Shown here: positions 49,492-57,854 of the stretch, in pieces | Numbering within the stretch: the first letter of the stretch is position 1 | Layout of the letters: each line of letters begins with the position of its first letter | From: an uncultured Bacilli bacterium | GTDB taxonomy: Bacteria > Bacillota_I > Bacilli_A > RF39 > UBA660 | Length of the DNA: 64,000 nucleotides | Direction: 5' to 3' | NCBI GenBank assembly: GCA_934102335.1 | Contig: CAKOSP010000005.1 | Coordinates: 1 to 64,000, forward strand | Translations under genes and position numbers: made by a program | Notes under the pieces: model-generated | Told to the model about the DNA's origin: nothing | Database searches by the model: none | Seen by the model: the letters and a program-made list of their open reading frames with translations, nothing else

Positions 49492-51372
49492 TTGAAAAAG
49501 AAAGAATTTAAAACTGAATCCAAAAAAATGATGGATTTAATGATTAATTCAATTTACACTAATAAGGAAATATTTTTAAGAGAAATTATATCAAATGCTT
49601 CAGATGCTATTGATAAATTACACTATAAATCTTTAACAGATAAAAGCATAAAAATTGATAAGAAAAAATTAGAAATATTTATCAGTATTGATAGGGATAA
49701 TAGAAAATTAACTATATCAGATAATGGTATAGGTATGACTAAAGAAGAATTAGAAAGTAATCTTGGAACTATTGCTAAAAGTGGATCACAAGATTTTAAA
49801 TTAAATAATGGACATAAAAAAGATATTGATATTATAGGTCAATTTGGTGTTGGATTTTATTCTTCATTTATGGTTGCTTCTAAAGTTGAAGTGGTATCTA
49901 AAGCCTATGGTACCAATGATGCTTATATGTGGGTAAGTGAAGGTATTGATGGTTATCAAATACTTGATGCTTCAAAAGATAATTATGGAACTGATATAAT
50001 ATTAACCATTAAAGATGGTGAAGATTATGATAAGTTCTTAGATAGTTATGAAATTAAGAGTTTAGTTAAAAAATATAGTGATTATATTACTTATCCAATT
50101 AAGATGGAAATGACCCATGAGCATTTGAAAGAAAAAAAGAATGAGAAAGATAAAGATGAATATGAAACTGTAACTGAAGTAGAAACACTTAATTCTTTAG
50201 TTCCAATTTGGAAGAGAAATAAAAATAAGATTACAGATGAAGAATATAATACTTTCTATTCTGATAAATTTTTTGATTATGAGCCACCTCTTGCAAAAAT
50301 ACACACTTCGGCTGAAGGTTTAGTAAGTTATAATTCTTTAATTTATATTCCTTCACATGCTCCATATGATTTTTATACAAAAGAGTATGAAAAAGGTCTT
50401 CAACTTTATAGTAATGGAGTACTTATAATGGAAAAATGTGCTGATTTACTTCCTGATTATTTTAGTTTTGTGAAAGGTGTTGTTGATTCTCCAGATTTAA
50501 CTCTTAATATTTCTAGAGAAACTTTACAACAAAATAGAATTTTGAAAACTATTGAAAATTCTATAGAAGGTAAAATAAAAAAGGAATTAGAGGATTTAAG
50601 GGATAATAAAAGAGAAGAATATGAAAAGTTCTTTAAAGCTTTTGGTATTCAAATTAAATATGGTGTTTATAACAACTATGGCATGGATAAAGATAAATTA
50701 AAAGACTTAATGTTATTTACTTCATCTGTAGATAAAAAAATGGTTACTTTAAAAGAATATAAAGATCGTATTAAAGATGGTCAAAAAGCTATTTATTTTG
50801 CTTGTGGTGAGACTGTGGATAAAATTGATAAGATGCCAAAAGTTGAAGCCTTAAAAGATAAATTTGAAGTATTGTATTGCACCGAATATGTTGATGAATT
50901 TGCACTTAAAATTTTAGGTAAATATGATGATTTAGATATTGTTAACATTGCTAGTGATGAAGTGGATATTGATACCGAAGAAGAAAAAGAAAATCTAAAA
51001 AAAGATAATGAAGCTGCTAAAGATATGTTTAGTCTTATGAAAGAAGCTATTCCAGAGGTTAAAGAAATAAGATTTACTAATAAACTTAAAAATCATCCAG
51101 TAGCTTTAGCTAGTGAAGGTGCAATAACTATTGAAATGGAAAAAGCATTGAATGCTATTCCTAATAATGATAATATTAAAGCCACTAAGGTTTTGGAAAT
51201 AAATGAATCACATGATATTGCTAAAAAAATTAAGAATTTATATGAAAATGATAAAGATGCTTTAAAAAATTATGCTAAAGTCTTATATGCTTTTGCTAGA
51301 TTGATAGAAGGTTTAAGTATTGATGATCCAACTGAAATTAGTAATTTAATTTGTGAATATTTAAGTAAATAA
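49492..51372 (+). CDS. htpG: Hsp90 chaperone HtpG
   Basis: The 626-residue chaperone has the GHKL ATPase domain (FLREIISNASDAIDKL with Glu31 and Asn35, DNGIGM, GQFGVGFYSSFM), middle domain (KGVVDSPDLTLNISRETLQQ) and C-terminal dimerisation domain. The start is TTG 49492, placed 4 nt after GTGAT; the GTG at 49483 lies in that site. It is full length. The CIRCE-like operator indicates HrcA control, whereas in Bacillus subtilis htpG is not a CIRCE gene, so this is a regulatory difference. Confidence 0.95.
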   Translation: MKKKEFKTESKKMMDLMINSIYTNKEIFLREIISNASDAIDKLHYKSLTDKSIKIDKKKLEIFISIDRDNRKLTISDNGIGMTKEELESNLGTIAKSGSQDFKLNNGHKKDIDIIGQFGVGFYSSFMVASKVEVVSKAYGTNDAYMWVSEGIDGYQILDASKDNYGTDIILTIKDGEDYDKFLDSYEIKSLVKKYSDYITYPIKMEMTHEHLKEKKNEKDKDEYETVTEVETLNSLVPIWKRNKNKITDEEYNTFYSDKFFDYEPPLAKIHTSAEGLVSYNSLIYIPSHAPYDFYTKEYEKGLQLYSNGVLIMEKCADLLPDYFSFVKGVVDSPDLTLNISRETLQQNRILKTIENSIEGKIKKELEDLRDNKREEYEKFFKAFGIQIKYGVYNNYGMDKDKLKDLMLFTSSVDKKMVTLKEYKDRIKDGQKAIYFACGETVDKIDKMPKVEALKDKFEVLYCTEYVDEFALKILGKYDDLDIVNIASDEVDIDTEEEKENLKKDNEAAKDMFSLMKEAIPEVKEIRFTNKLKNHPVALASEGAITIEMEKALNAIPNNDNIKATKVLEINESHDIAKKIKNLYENDKDALKNYAKVLYAFARLIEGLSIDDPTEISNLICEYLSK

Positions 51373-51381
51373 AATTTAAAG

Positions 51382-51409
51382 TTAGTTACATTTTGTAACT
51401 AATTTTTTT
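51382..51409 (+). terminator. terminator of htpG
   Basis: TTAGTTACA / TGTAACTAA stem followed by seven T. Confidence 0.88.
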
Positions 51410-51415
51410 ATTGTG

Positions 51416-51424
51416 TGATATAAT
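51416..51424 (+). promoter_or_regulatory. extended -10 promoter of the CDF transporter
   Basis: TGATATAAT; start about 51431. A second TATAAT at 51435-51440 is too close to the ribosome site. Confidence 0.6.
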
Positions 51425-51455
51425 TAGTCTTATATATAATTAATAGGTGATATAA

Positions 51456-52334
51456 GTGGAAAGATTTAATGTTGCAAAAAAAGTAGGCGTAGTAGGCATT
51501 TTATGCAATGCTTTTTTATTTTTACTTAAAATAGTTTTTGCGGTTTTAAGTAAAAGTCAGTCTATGCTTGCAGATGCTTTTAATAGTGCTGGTGATGTTT
51601 TTTCATCGTTAATGACTTGGATAGGAAATAAAATTTCTAGTGTACCAAATGATGAAGATCATAATTTTGGTCACGGAAAAGCTGAATATTTATTTTCGAT
51701 GTTTATAAGTATATCGATGTTGTTGATAGCCTGTAAATTATTAGTTGATTCGTTTAAGTCAATTATATTTAGGAATCAATTAAACTTTTCTTGGTGGTTA
51801 ATAATTGTTTGTATAATAACTATTATAGTTAAATTATGCTTATTTTTTTATACTTATAAAATCTATAAAAAGAGTCAAAATTTATTAGTTAAGGCTAATA
51901 TGGAAGATCATAGAAATGACTGTGTTATAACATTTTTTACAACAATTTCTATTATTTTAACTAAATTTGGTATTTATTGGTTTGATGGTTTGGTAGGTAT
52001 TTTTATATCTATTTGGATATTTATAGTGGGTTTAAAACTTTTTATTGATTGTTATAATGTTTTAATGGATAGTTCAATAGATGAAGAAACTAAAAATTTA
52101 ATATTATCATTAATAAAAAATTATCCGGAAATAAAAAGAATAGGGGCTTTTTACTCAATACCTATTGGGTGTAAATATGTGGTTGTTTTGACTATATTTA
52201 TTGATGGCAAAATGTCTACGGTTAAAAGTCATAAAATCTCAGATAAAGTGGAAAAGGATATATTATCTAAAGTTTTAAGTGTAGAACGTGTTATTGTTCA
52301 TGTTGAACCTTTTTTTAAGAAGAGCAAGAATTGA
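51456..52334 (+). CDS. cation diffusion facilitator (CDF) metal transporter
   Basis: The 292-residue protein has six membrane segments and the CDF metal-site motifs: MLADAFNSAGDVFSSL (D-x3-(N)-x-x-D) in TM2, the NDEDHNFGHGKAEYLFS cytoplasmic loop and ANMEDHRNDCVITF in TM5, ending in a cytoplasmic domain with HVEPF. CDF proteins export Zn, Mn, Fe or related ions by proton antiport. The N in the second TM motif differs from the usual HxxxD and may indicate Mn or another ion. GTG 51456 is the start because AGGTGAT lies 4 nt upstream. Confidence 0.92.
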   Translation: MERFNVAKKVGVVGILCNAFLFLLKIVFAVLSKSQSMLADAFNSAGDVFSSLMTWIGNKISSVPNDEDHNFGHGKAEYLFSMFISISMLLIACKLLVDSFKSIIFRNQLNFSWWLIIVCIITIIVKLCLFFYTYKIYKKSQNLLVKANMEDHRNDCVITFFTTISIILTKFGIYWFDGLVGIFISIWIFIVGLKLFIDCYNVLMDSSIDEETKNLILSLIKNYPEIKRIGAFYSIPIGCKYVVVLTIFIDGKMSTVKSHKISDKVEKDILSKVLSVERVIVHVEPFFKKSKN

Positions 52335-52349
52335 TAAGTTTATTTAATG

Positions 52350-52358
52350 TGTTATAAT
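52350..52358 (+). promoter_or_regulatory. extended -10 promoter of the SDR gene
   Basis: TGTTATAAT; predicted start 52365 is the first base of the GGTGAT ribosome site, so the leader is about 9 nt. Confidence 0.65.
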
Positions 52359-52373
52359 ATCTTTGGTGATTTT

Positions 52374-53099
52374 ATGAATAAATATGCCTTAATTACTGGT
52401 GGCACTAGAGGTCTTGGAAAAGAATGTGTAAAATTATTTGCTAAAAATGGATATAATGTTATTTTTTGTTATAAAAAAGAAAATGATTTGGCAAACTTGC
52501 TAGTTAAAGATATTGAAAACAATTTTAAAGTAAAATGTTATGCATTTAAGTGCGATGTGGCTTTGGAAGAAGATGTAGAAAAATTTTATAATGCGGTTTT
52601 AAATATTACTGATAATATTGATGTATTAGTAAATAATGCTGGGATTTCTTCTGATAAACCTATTTATGAAAAAAGTGTTTCTGAATTTAAAAATGTAATT
52701 AATACTAATTTAGTTGGTACTTATACTATAGTTAAATATTTTAAATGCTTAATGAAAAAGGGGGCAATTGTTAATATTGCAAGTAATGATGGGTTAAATA
52801 CTTGTTATAAAGATGAAATGGATTATGCTGCAAGTAAAGCGGGGGTTATTTCACTTACTAAAACGATGGCCAAAGAATTTGCTCCTAGTATTAGGGTTAA
52901 TGCCGTAGCACCAGGTTGGATGGATACGGATATGAGTAAAAAAGATATGATTGATCAGGATATTGAGTTGGAAAAAGAATTAATTTTATTAAAAAGATTT
53001 GCTGAGCCAATTGAAGTTGCTAATGTTGTATATTTTTTATGTAGCGATTTAGCAAGTTATGTTAATGGTACGGTAATAACTGTGGATGGAGGATACTAA
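52374..53099 (+). CDS. short-chain dehydrogenase/reductase, FabG-like
   Basis: A 241-residue NAD(P)-dependent oxidoreductase: TGGTRGLGKE nucleotide loop, NNAGISSDKP, the catalytic Ser in VNIASNDG, YAASKAG with Tyr and Lys, and VNAVAPGWMDTDMS. The sequence is close to 3-oxoacyl-ACP reductase but, with no fab genes near, substrate is open. GGTGAT at 52365-52370 supports ATG 52374. Its end carries the ribosome site for the next gene, so the SDR and the PLP enzyme form an operon. Confidence 0.9.
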   Translation: MNKYALITGGTRGLGKECVKLFAKNGYNVIFCYKKENDLANLLVKDIENNFKVKCYAFKCDVALEEDVEKFYNAVLNITDNIDVLVNNAGISSDKPIYEKSVSEFKNVINTNLVGTYTIVKYFKCLMKKGAIVNIASNDGLNTCYKDEMDYAASKAGVISLTKTMAKEFAPSIRVNAVAPGWMDTDMSKKDMIDQDIELEKELILLKRFAEPIEVANVVYFLCSDLASYVNGTVITVDGGY

Positions 53100-53100
53100 A

Positions 53101-54345
53101 ATGAGTTTAAATATTAATAAAAAATATTTTGAAATGGCTAATGAAGCCGAAAAAAAGTTAGATGTCGTTTTTAAAAATGTTGATAATACTTGCATGAGAA
53201 ATAGTTTGAAAGTTTTAAATGCTTTTATTAAAAATGGAGTTAGTGAATATCACTTTAATAGTACAACTGGATACGGCTATAACGATATAGGAAGAGATGT
53301 TATTGAAAATATTTATTCTGATATATTTAAATCTGAAGATGCTTTAGTAAGAAGTCAGTTTATTTCGGGCACTCATGCTCTTTCAACATGCCTTTTTGGA
53401 CTTTTAAGACCTGGTGATACTATGATTAGTATTACAGGAAAACCATATGATACACTAGATCAAGTAATAGGTATTGTTGATAATCCTAGTTCTTTGGCTT
53501 CATTTAATGTTAAATATGAACAAATAGATTTAATTGATAATGAGTTTGACTACGATAAAATTAAAGAAAGATTAGCCAAAAAAGATGTTAAATTAGTAGA
53601 AATTCAAAGAAGTATTGGCTACTCTACTAGAAAGAGTATTACAATTGAAAAGTTGGAAAAAGTGATAAATACAATTAGAAAAGTTAATGATGAAGTAATT
53701 ATTATGATTGATAATTGTTATTGCGAATTTGTTGATAAAAAAGAACCAATTGAAGTTGGAGCAGATGTTGTAGTAGGTTCATTGATAAAAAATTTAGGTG
53801 GTGGAATTGCACCGAATGGTGCTTATATAGTTGGAAAACAAAAATATATTAATCTTTGTGCTGAAAGACTTACGGTGGCAGGTGAGGGTAAAGAAGTTGG
53901 CCCTACACTAGGTATTAATAAAATGCTTTTACAAGGTTTATTTTTGGCTCCAAAAGTTGTAGCATCTAGTTTAAAAACTGCTATTTTGGCTTCTTATTTA
54001 TTAGAACAGTTAGGTTATGAAACTAGCCCAAGATATGATGAAGCACGTGCTGATATAGTTCAAACAATTACTTTCTTTAATGATAAAGATTTAATTAAAT
54101 ATGTCCAAGGAATTCAAGCTGCCAGCCCTGTTGACTCTAATAGTGTTCCTATTCCTGATGATATGCCAGGATATTTGGATAAAGTAATTATGGCTGCTGG
54201 GGCATTTACTCAAGGTTCTTCAATTGAACTTTCTTGTGATGGTCCTTTGAGAGCCCCATATATTGCATATCAACAAGGTGGATTAACTTACGAATATGGA
54301 AAACTTGGTGTGTTAAATGCAATTAGTAATTTAGAAAATGATTGA
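53101..54345 (+). CDS. PLP-dependent enzyme, YnbB/aluminium-resistance family
   Basis: The 414-residue protein belongs to the Cys/Met-metabolism-like PLP enzymes annotated as methionine gamma-lyase or aluminium resistance proteins (Bacillus YnbB). It shows TTGYGYNDIGRDVIENIY near the N-terminus, SGTHALS, ITGKPYDTLDQVIG, and the PLP lysine region VGSLIKNLGGGIAPNGAY. Family members probably act on sulfur amino acids or related substrates; in vivo role is not settled. ATG 53101 is chosen because GGAGGA lies 7 nt upstream; an in-frame ATG at 53086 lacks a ribosome site. Confidence 0.88.
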   Translation: MSLNINKKYFEMANEAEKKLDVVFKNVDNTCMRNSLKVLNAFIKNGVSEYHFNSTTGYGYNDIGRDVIENIYSDIFKSEDALVRSQFISGTHALSTCLFGLLRPGDTMISITGKPYDTLDQVIGIVDNPSSLASFNVKYEQIDLIDNEFDYDKIKERLAKKDVKLVEIQRSIGYSTRKSITIEKLEKVINTIRKVNDEVIIMIDNCYCEFVDKKEPIEVGADVVVGSLIKNLGGGIAPNGAYIVGKQKYINLCAERLTVAGEGKEVGPTLGINKMLLQGLFLAPKVVASSLKTAILASYLLEQLGYETSPRYDEARADIVQTITFFNDKDLIKYVQGIQAASPVDSNSVPIPDDMPGYLDKVIMAAGAFTQGSSIELSCDGPLRAPYIAYQQGGLTYEYGKLGVLNAISNLEND

Positions 54346-54389
54346 TATTGCAAATAATTTTGTTGTATAATTTTATTGAGGTGAATATT

Positions 54390-54881
54390 ATGGATAATAA
54401 TCTTAATGGAACGGTAGCTCTTTTATTTGGTGGTGTTACTGCAATGGCAATTACTATAGTTTTATTCATTGCTGTTATTGCACTTGCTTTTTATGTTATA
54501 TATGTAATTGGGTTATGGAAATTATTTAAAAAAGCTGGTGAAGAAGGTTGGAAAGCAATAATTCCTTTTTATAATACTTATACTTTGATTACAATAGTAG
54601 GTTTAAACTGGTGGTGGTTTTTAATTGATGTTCTTCCAGCATTAATGGTATTAATTCCTGGGTTTGCAGCATTTTCTAGCTTAGCTTGGATAGCTCAAAT
54701 GTTAGTTAAAATTTGTATTGCTAGTAATTTGTCTTTAAAAATGAATCAATCCACGGGAATTACAGTTTTATTAGTAATATTTCCAGGAATTATGTATCCA
54801 GTTTTAGGACTTGGTTCTTCAACTTGGGATAGTTCAATTAAGACTCCACAAAATGGTGTTTTTGGTGGAGACCCATTATAA
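54390..54881 (+). CDS. DUF5684-type membrane protein
   Basis: 163 residues with membrane segments at about 10-45, 70-100 and 125-145. The stretch LWKLFKKAGEEGWKAIIPFYNTYTL is characteristic of DUF5684 proteins, which are widespread in Firmicutes and without known function; some occur near signal peptidases. GAGGTGA precedes ATG 54390. It has its own TTGATA-N18-TATAAT promoter and a strong terminator. Confidence 0.85.
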   Translation: MDNNLNGTVALLFGGVTAMAITIVLFIAVIALAFYVIYVIGLWKLFKKAGEEGWKAIIPFYNTYTLITIVGLNWWWFLIDVLPALMVLIPGFAAFSSLAWIAQMLVKICIASNLSLKMNQSTGITVLLVIFPGIMYPVLGLGSSTWDSSIKTPQNGVFGGDPL

Positions 54882-54907
54882 AAAAAGACTTTTAAAGTCT
54901 TTTTTTA
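54881..54907 (+). terminator. terminator of the DUF5684 gene
   Basis: AAAAAAGACTTT / AAAGTCTTTTTT, a perfect palindrome with a T-run. Confidence 0.85.
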
Positions 54908-54909
54908 TT

Positions 54910-54918
54910 TGGTATAAT
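54910..54918 (+). promoter_or_regulatory. extended -10 promoter of the Fur-family/rubrerythrin operon
   Basis: TGGTATAAT; start about 54925. I could not confirm a PerR or Fur box around it. Confidence 0.6.
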
Positions 54919-54949
54919 TTATTTGTAATCACTAATAAGGAGTATAGTT

Positions 54950-55318
54950 ATGCGTAGTTCTAAACAAAGAAGTTTGATATTGTCTATAGTTAATTCAAGT
55001 AATAGACATTTAACTGCTGAACAAATTTATGAACAATGTCAAAAAAGTATACCAAATATAAGCTTAGGTACTGTTTATCGTGATATTAATCAATTAGTTT
55101 TAAATGGAGAAATTAATAAAATTGATTATAAAGATGGTAAATATAGGTATGATAGTTTGCTTATTAAACACCATTATTTTAAGTGCTTAAAATGTGGAAA
55201 AGTGGAAGATGTTTATCAAGATTTTGAGCTTCCTGCAGATATTATTTTGGGTAGTAAAGTTTTGGATTATGATATATATTTTAGGGGATTATGTAATGAA
55301 TGTAATAAGGAGGAATAA
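54950..55318 (+). CDS. Fur-family regulator, PerR-like
   Basis: The 122-residue protein has the Fur winged helix (ISLGTVYRDINQLVLNGEI) and the metal-binding C-terminal half with HHYFKCLKCGKVEDV and LCNECNKEE, giving the two CxxC structural zinc pairs. Lying 3 bp upstream of rubrerythrin, it fits a PerR-type peroxide sensor controlling its own operon; PerR and Fur cannot be separated safely from sequence alone. Confidence 0.92.
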   Translation: MRSSKQRSLILSIVNSSNRHLTAEQIYEQCQKSIPNISLGTVYRDINQLVLNGEINKIDYKDGKYRYDSLLIKHHYFKCLKCGKVEDVYQDFELPADIILGSKVLDYDIYFRGLCNECNKEE

Positions 55319-55321
55319 AAT

Positions 55322-55861
55322 ATGGAATTAAAAGGAAGTAAAACAGAAAAAAACTTAATGGCAGCTTTTGCTGGGGAATCTCAAGCAAGAAATAAATATA
55401 CTTATTATGCAAGTAAAGCTAAAAAAGATGGATATGAACAAATAGCTGCTATTTTTGAGGAAACAGCTAATAATGAAAAAGAGCATGCTAAAATGTGGTT
55501 TAAACAACTTCATGGCGGTAGTATTCCTGATACATTAACAAATTTAAAAGATGCAGCTAATGGAGAAAACTATGAATGGACAGATATGTATCAAGAATTT
55601 GCTGAAACAGCTTTAGAAGAAGGGTTTGAAGAAATAGCTCGTTTATTTAAAGGTGTTGCAGAAATTGAAAAGCATCACGAAGAAAGATATTTAAAATTAG
55701 TTGAAAATATCGAAAATAATTTGGTATTTGAACGTGGTGAAGAGAAAGTTTGGATTTGTCGAAATTGTGGACATGTTTATGTAGGGGAAAAAGCTTTAGA
55801 TGTATGTCCTATCTGTAATCATCCACAAAGTTATATGGAATTAAAAAGTGAAAACTACTAA
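55322..55861 (+). CDS. rbr: rubrerythrin
   Basis: A 179-residue non-haem diiron peroxidase of anaerobes. The ferritin-like domain has ligand motifs ESQARNKY, EKEHAKMW and EIEKHHEERY; the C-terminal rubredoxin-like domain has CRNCGHVY and CPICNHPQ. It reduces hydrogen peroxide using rubredoxin or an NADH-linked donor. AAGGAGG precedes ATG 55322. Its presence supports an anaerobic, microaerotolerant lifestyle. Confidence 0.97.
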   Translation: MELKGSKTEKNLMAAFAGESQARNKYTYYASKAKKDGYEQIAAIFEETANNEKEHAKMWFKQLHGGSIPDTLTNLKDAANGENYEWTDMYQEFAETALEEGFEEIARLFKGVAEIEKHHEERYLKLVENIENNLVFERGEEKVWICRNCGHVYVGEKALDVCPICNHPQSYMELKSENY

Positions 55862-55865
55862 TATA

Positions 55866-55897
55866 AAAACGATGTAAATTAATACATCGTTTTATTG
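55866..55897. terminator. bidirectional terminator
   Basis: AAAACGATGTA (55866-55876) / TACATCGTTTT (55883-55893) between rubrerythrin and the convergent glycosyltransferase; the latter's stop lies in the loop. Confidence 0.87.
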
Positions 55898-57075
55898 TGG
55901 TCTATTGTTACCCAATCTAGTTCTTTTGTTTTAATAGCTTTTATAAAACATATTAAATATGAAAGTAAGAATATAGGGTTAAAAAATAAAGTTTTTAATA
56001 TATTTTTACCAGACATATTTAATTTTTCCATGTCATGAACAATAACTATATAAGTGATAATAAATAAAATTAAATATAAAAATAATAAGCATAAAACAAA
56101 ATAAATTAAATATCTTATGAATAGTGTATCTTTTAAAATCAAATGAATAATGAAGCCAATTATAGAGGTTAATAAATGAATTGTTATACCTCCCAAAATT
56201 AAAAGGTAAGGTATAATACCAAATTTTCTTTCATAATCATTTTTAATGTTTTTTAATTTTCCTTTTCTACAATCTAAAAATCCTTTTACCCATCTGGTTC
56301 TTTGGATTATGGAAAGCTTCATTGTTGTTGGTTGTTCATCATAAAATTCAGCATTTTTGTTGTAATAAGTACTTATATTATTTTCACTGCAGTAGATAGA
56401 TAACTCGTAGTCTTCTGTTAGAGAATGAAAAGGAAAGCCTTTCCATTTTTTTATTAAAGAACTATCTATATAATAACCGGTTCCCATGATTATATTGCTA
56501 TGGTTAGTCTTGTTTTTTAATTCATTAAATAAAGAATTTATCATAGTAAAAGTTAAACCGGAACATGTTGCGTATACATTGTCATTATTTTTTATATTTC
56601 GATATCCAGAAGCGATTAAATATCCTTTTTCATAAGTTTTTAACATTTCTTTGATAAAATTTTCTTTTACGACGTTATCTGCATCAAATATAAAATATAA
56701 ATCATATTTTTTCTTTTGCTCTAGTAAGTATTTAAAGCATTCATCAAGGGCATAGCCTTTTCTTTTTCTTTCAGGTGTTATATTTTTTCTTATATATGTA
56801 TTAGCACCATATTTGTTAGCAATTTTAACGGTTTTATCTGTTGCTTTTTCCACAATTATATAAATATCTTTGGTATCCATTTGAACTTGTAAGCTTTTTA
56901 ATAATTCTTCAATTACACTTGATTCATTTCTGGCAGGAATAACAACTCCAAATTTTAAGTCTTTTTTCTTTTTTAATTTCCATTTTTTATTGTTAAGGTT
57001 TTTAATAAAACTTATTATAATTACTAAGCATCCACTTAATATTAAACATGTAGATAAAATATATAATATGCGCAT
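55879..57075 (-). CDS. membrane-bound family 2 glycosyltransferase
   Basis: 398 residues: one N-terminal membrane segment (5-25), a GT-A domain with VVIPARNESSVIEELL, the DxD-like FDADN, TEDYELS and QRTRWVKG motifs, and three or so C-terminal membrane helices. This is the processive, cellulose/hyaluronan-synthase-like layout, so it may make or extrude a polysaccharide or glycolipid. GGAGG precedes ATG 57075. It lies 9 bp after the PF06541-type gene and is probably co-transcribed. Confidence 0.9.
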   Translation of the reverse strand: MRILYILSTCLILSGCLVIIISFIKNLNNKKWKLKKKKDLKFGVVIPARNESSVIEELLKSLQVQMDTKDIYIIVEKATDKTVKIANKYGANTYIRKNITPERKRKGYALDECFKYLLEQKKKYDLYFIFDADNVVKENFIKEMLKTYEKGYLIASGYRNIKNNDNVYATCSGLTFTMINSLFNELKNKTNHSNIIMGTGYYIDSSLIKKWKGFPFHSLTEDYELSIYCSENNISTYYNKNAEFYDEQPTTMKLSIIQRTRWVKGFLDCRKGKLKNIKNDYERKFGIIPYLLILGGITIHLLTSIIGFIIHLILKDTLFIRYLIYFVLCLLFLYLILFIITYIVIVHDMEKLNMSGKNILKTLFFNPIFLLSYLICFIKAIKTKELDWVTIDHNKTMY

Positions 57076-57084
57076 ATATCCTCC

Positions 57085-57768
57085 TTATTTATCTGTTGGT
57101 ACCATATTGTCATAATATTTATGTAAAAAATCATCAGTATAGTATTGATCGTAAAATTCTTCAATTTTAGTTCTAGGCGGAATGTTTTTACGTCTTTGTG
57201 ATTGCCTTAATAAAGCTGTCCATGATATTAACATGTCAAATATTACTAAGGTAACTAAAATATTAGTAAATAATTTACCATATCTTACAGGTATTTTTTC
57301 AATAAAGTTTGATATTGAAGGATAAACATACCTTACAAAAATAATTCCTAATAAGCCCCAAAATAGCATATAGGGGATTGTAGTACGACCATTTATATTT
57401 AAAAATTTAGTACTATAATCCCAAGAAATAGTTCCTAATAATTTTTCTTGTAATAGTGATAATCCGTATTCTGTTGCTCCTCCTAGTAAGGACGCATATA
57501 AAAACGTTTTCCATTCTGGTCTTTTTTTTGTAACTAAAACTAAAGCCATAATAACGGCTCCAACACCATATATGATATTTAAAGAACCATATATTACGCC
57601 TCTATGAATTATCCACATTGGTTTTTCACCAATTAACCACATTCTTATATATCCATAAGAACTTTCATATATTGCTCCAAAAAAACTACCAATTAGGAAA
57701 ATAAAAAATAATTTTTCAAATGATAATCCCTCAGCAAATTTTGATTTAAATTCAAATTCTTGTTTCAT
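57085..57768 (-). CDS. PF06541-type (CmpB-like putative ABC-transporter) membrane protein
   Basis: The 227-residue protein has about five membrane segments with LFFIFLIGSFFGAIYESSYG, HRGVIYGSLNIIYGVGAV and GGATEYGLSLLQEKLLG, matching the Putative_ABC_trans (PF06541) family of unknown function. ATG 57768 is chosen over ATG 57786 because the extended -10 element TGTTATAAT (57799-57791, minus strand) would start the mRNA at about 57784. It heads a two-gene unit with the glycosyltransferase. Confidence 0.85.
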   Translation of the reverse strand: MKQEFEFKSKFAEGLSFEKLFFIFLIGSFFGAIYESSYGYIRMWLIGEKPMWIIHRGVIYGSLNIIYGVGAVIMALVLVTKKRPEWKTFLYASLLGGATEYGLSLLQEKLLGTISWDYSTKFLNINGRTTIPYMLFWGLLGIIFVRYVYPSISNFIEKIPVRYGKLFTNILVTLVIFDMLISWTALLRQSQRRKNIPPRTKIEEFYDQYYTDDFLHKYYDNMVPTDK

Positions 57769-57854
57769 ATAACTAACCACATTCACAAGTATTATAACAT
57801 TTATCTTTTAAGTTGTAAAACTTCGTGGTATTATATGAAATATAAGGAGAATGT

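Noticed and set aside
54905..54950. PerR box upstream of the Fur-family gene
   Set aside because: TATAATTTATTTGTAAT matches only half of the TTATAATnATTATAA consensus, and its first half is the -10 element.
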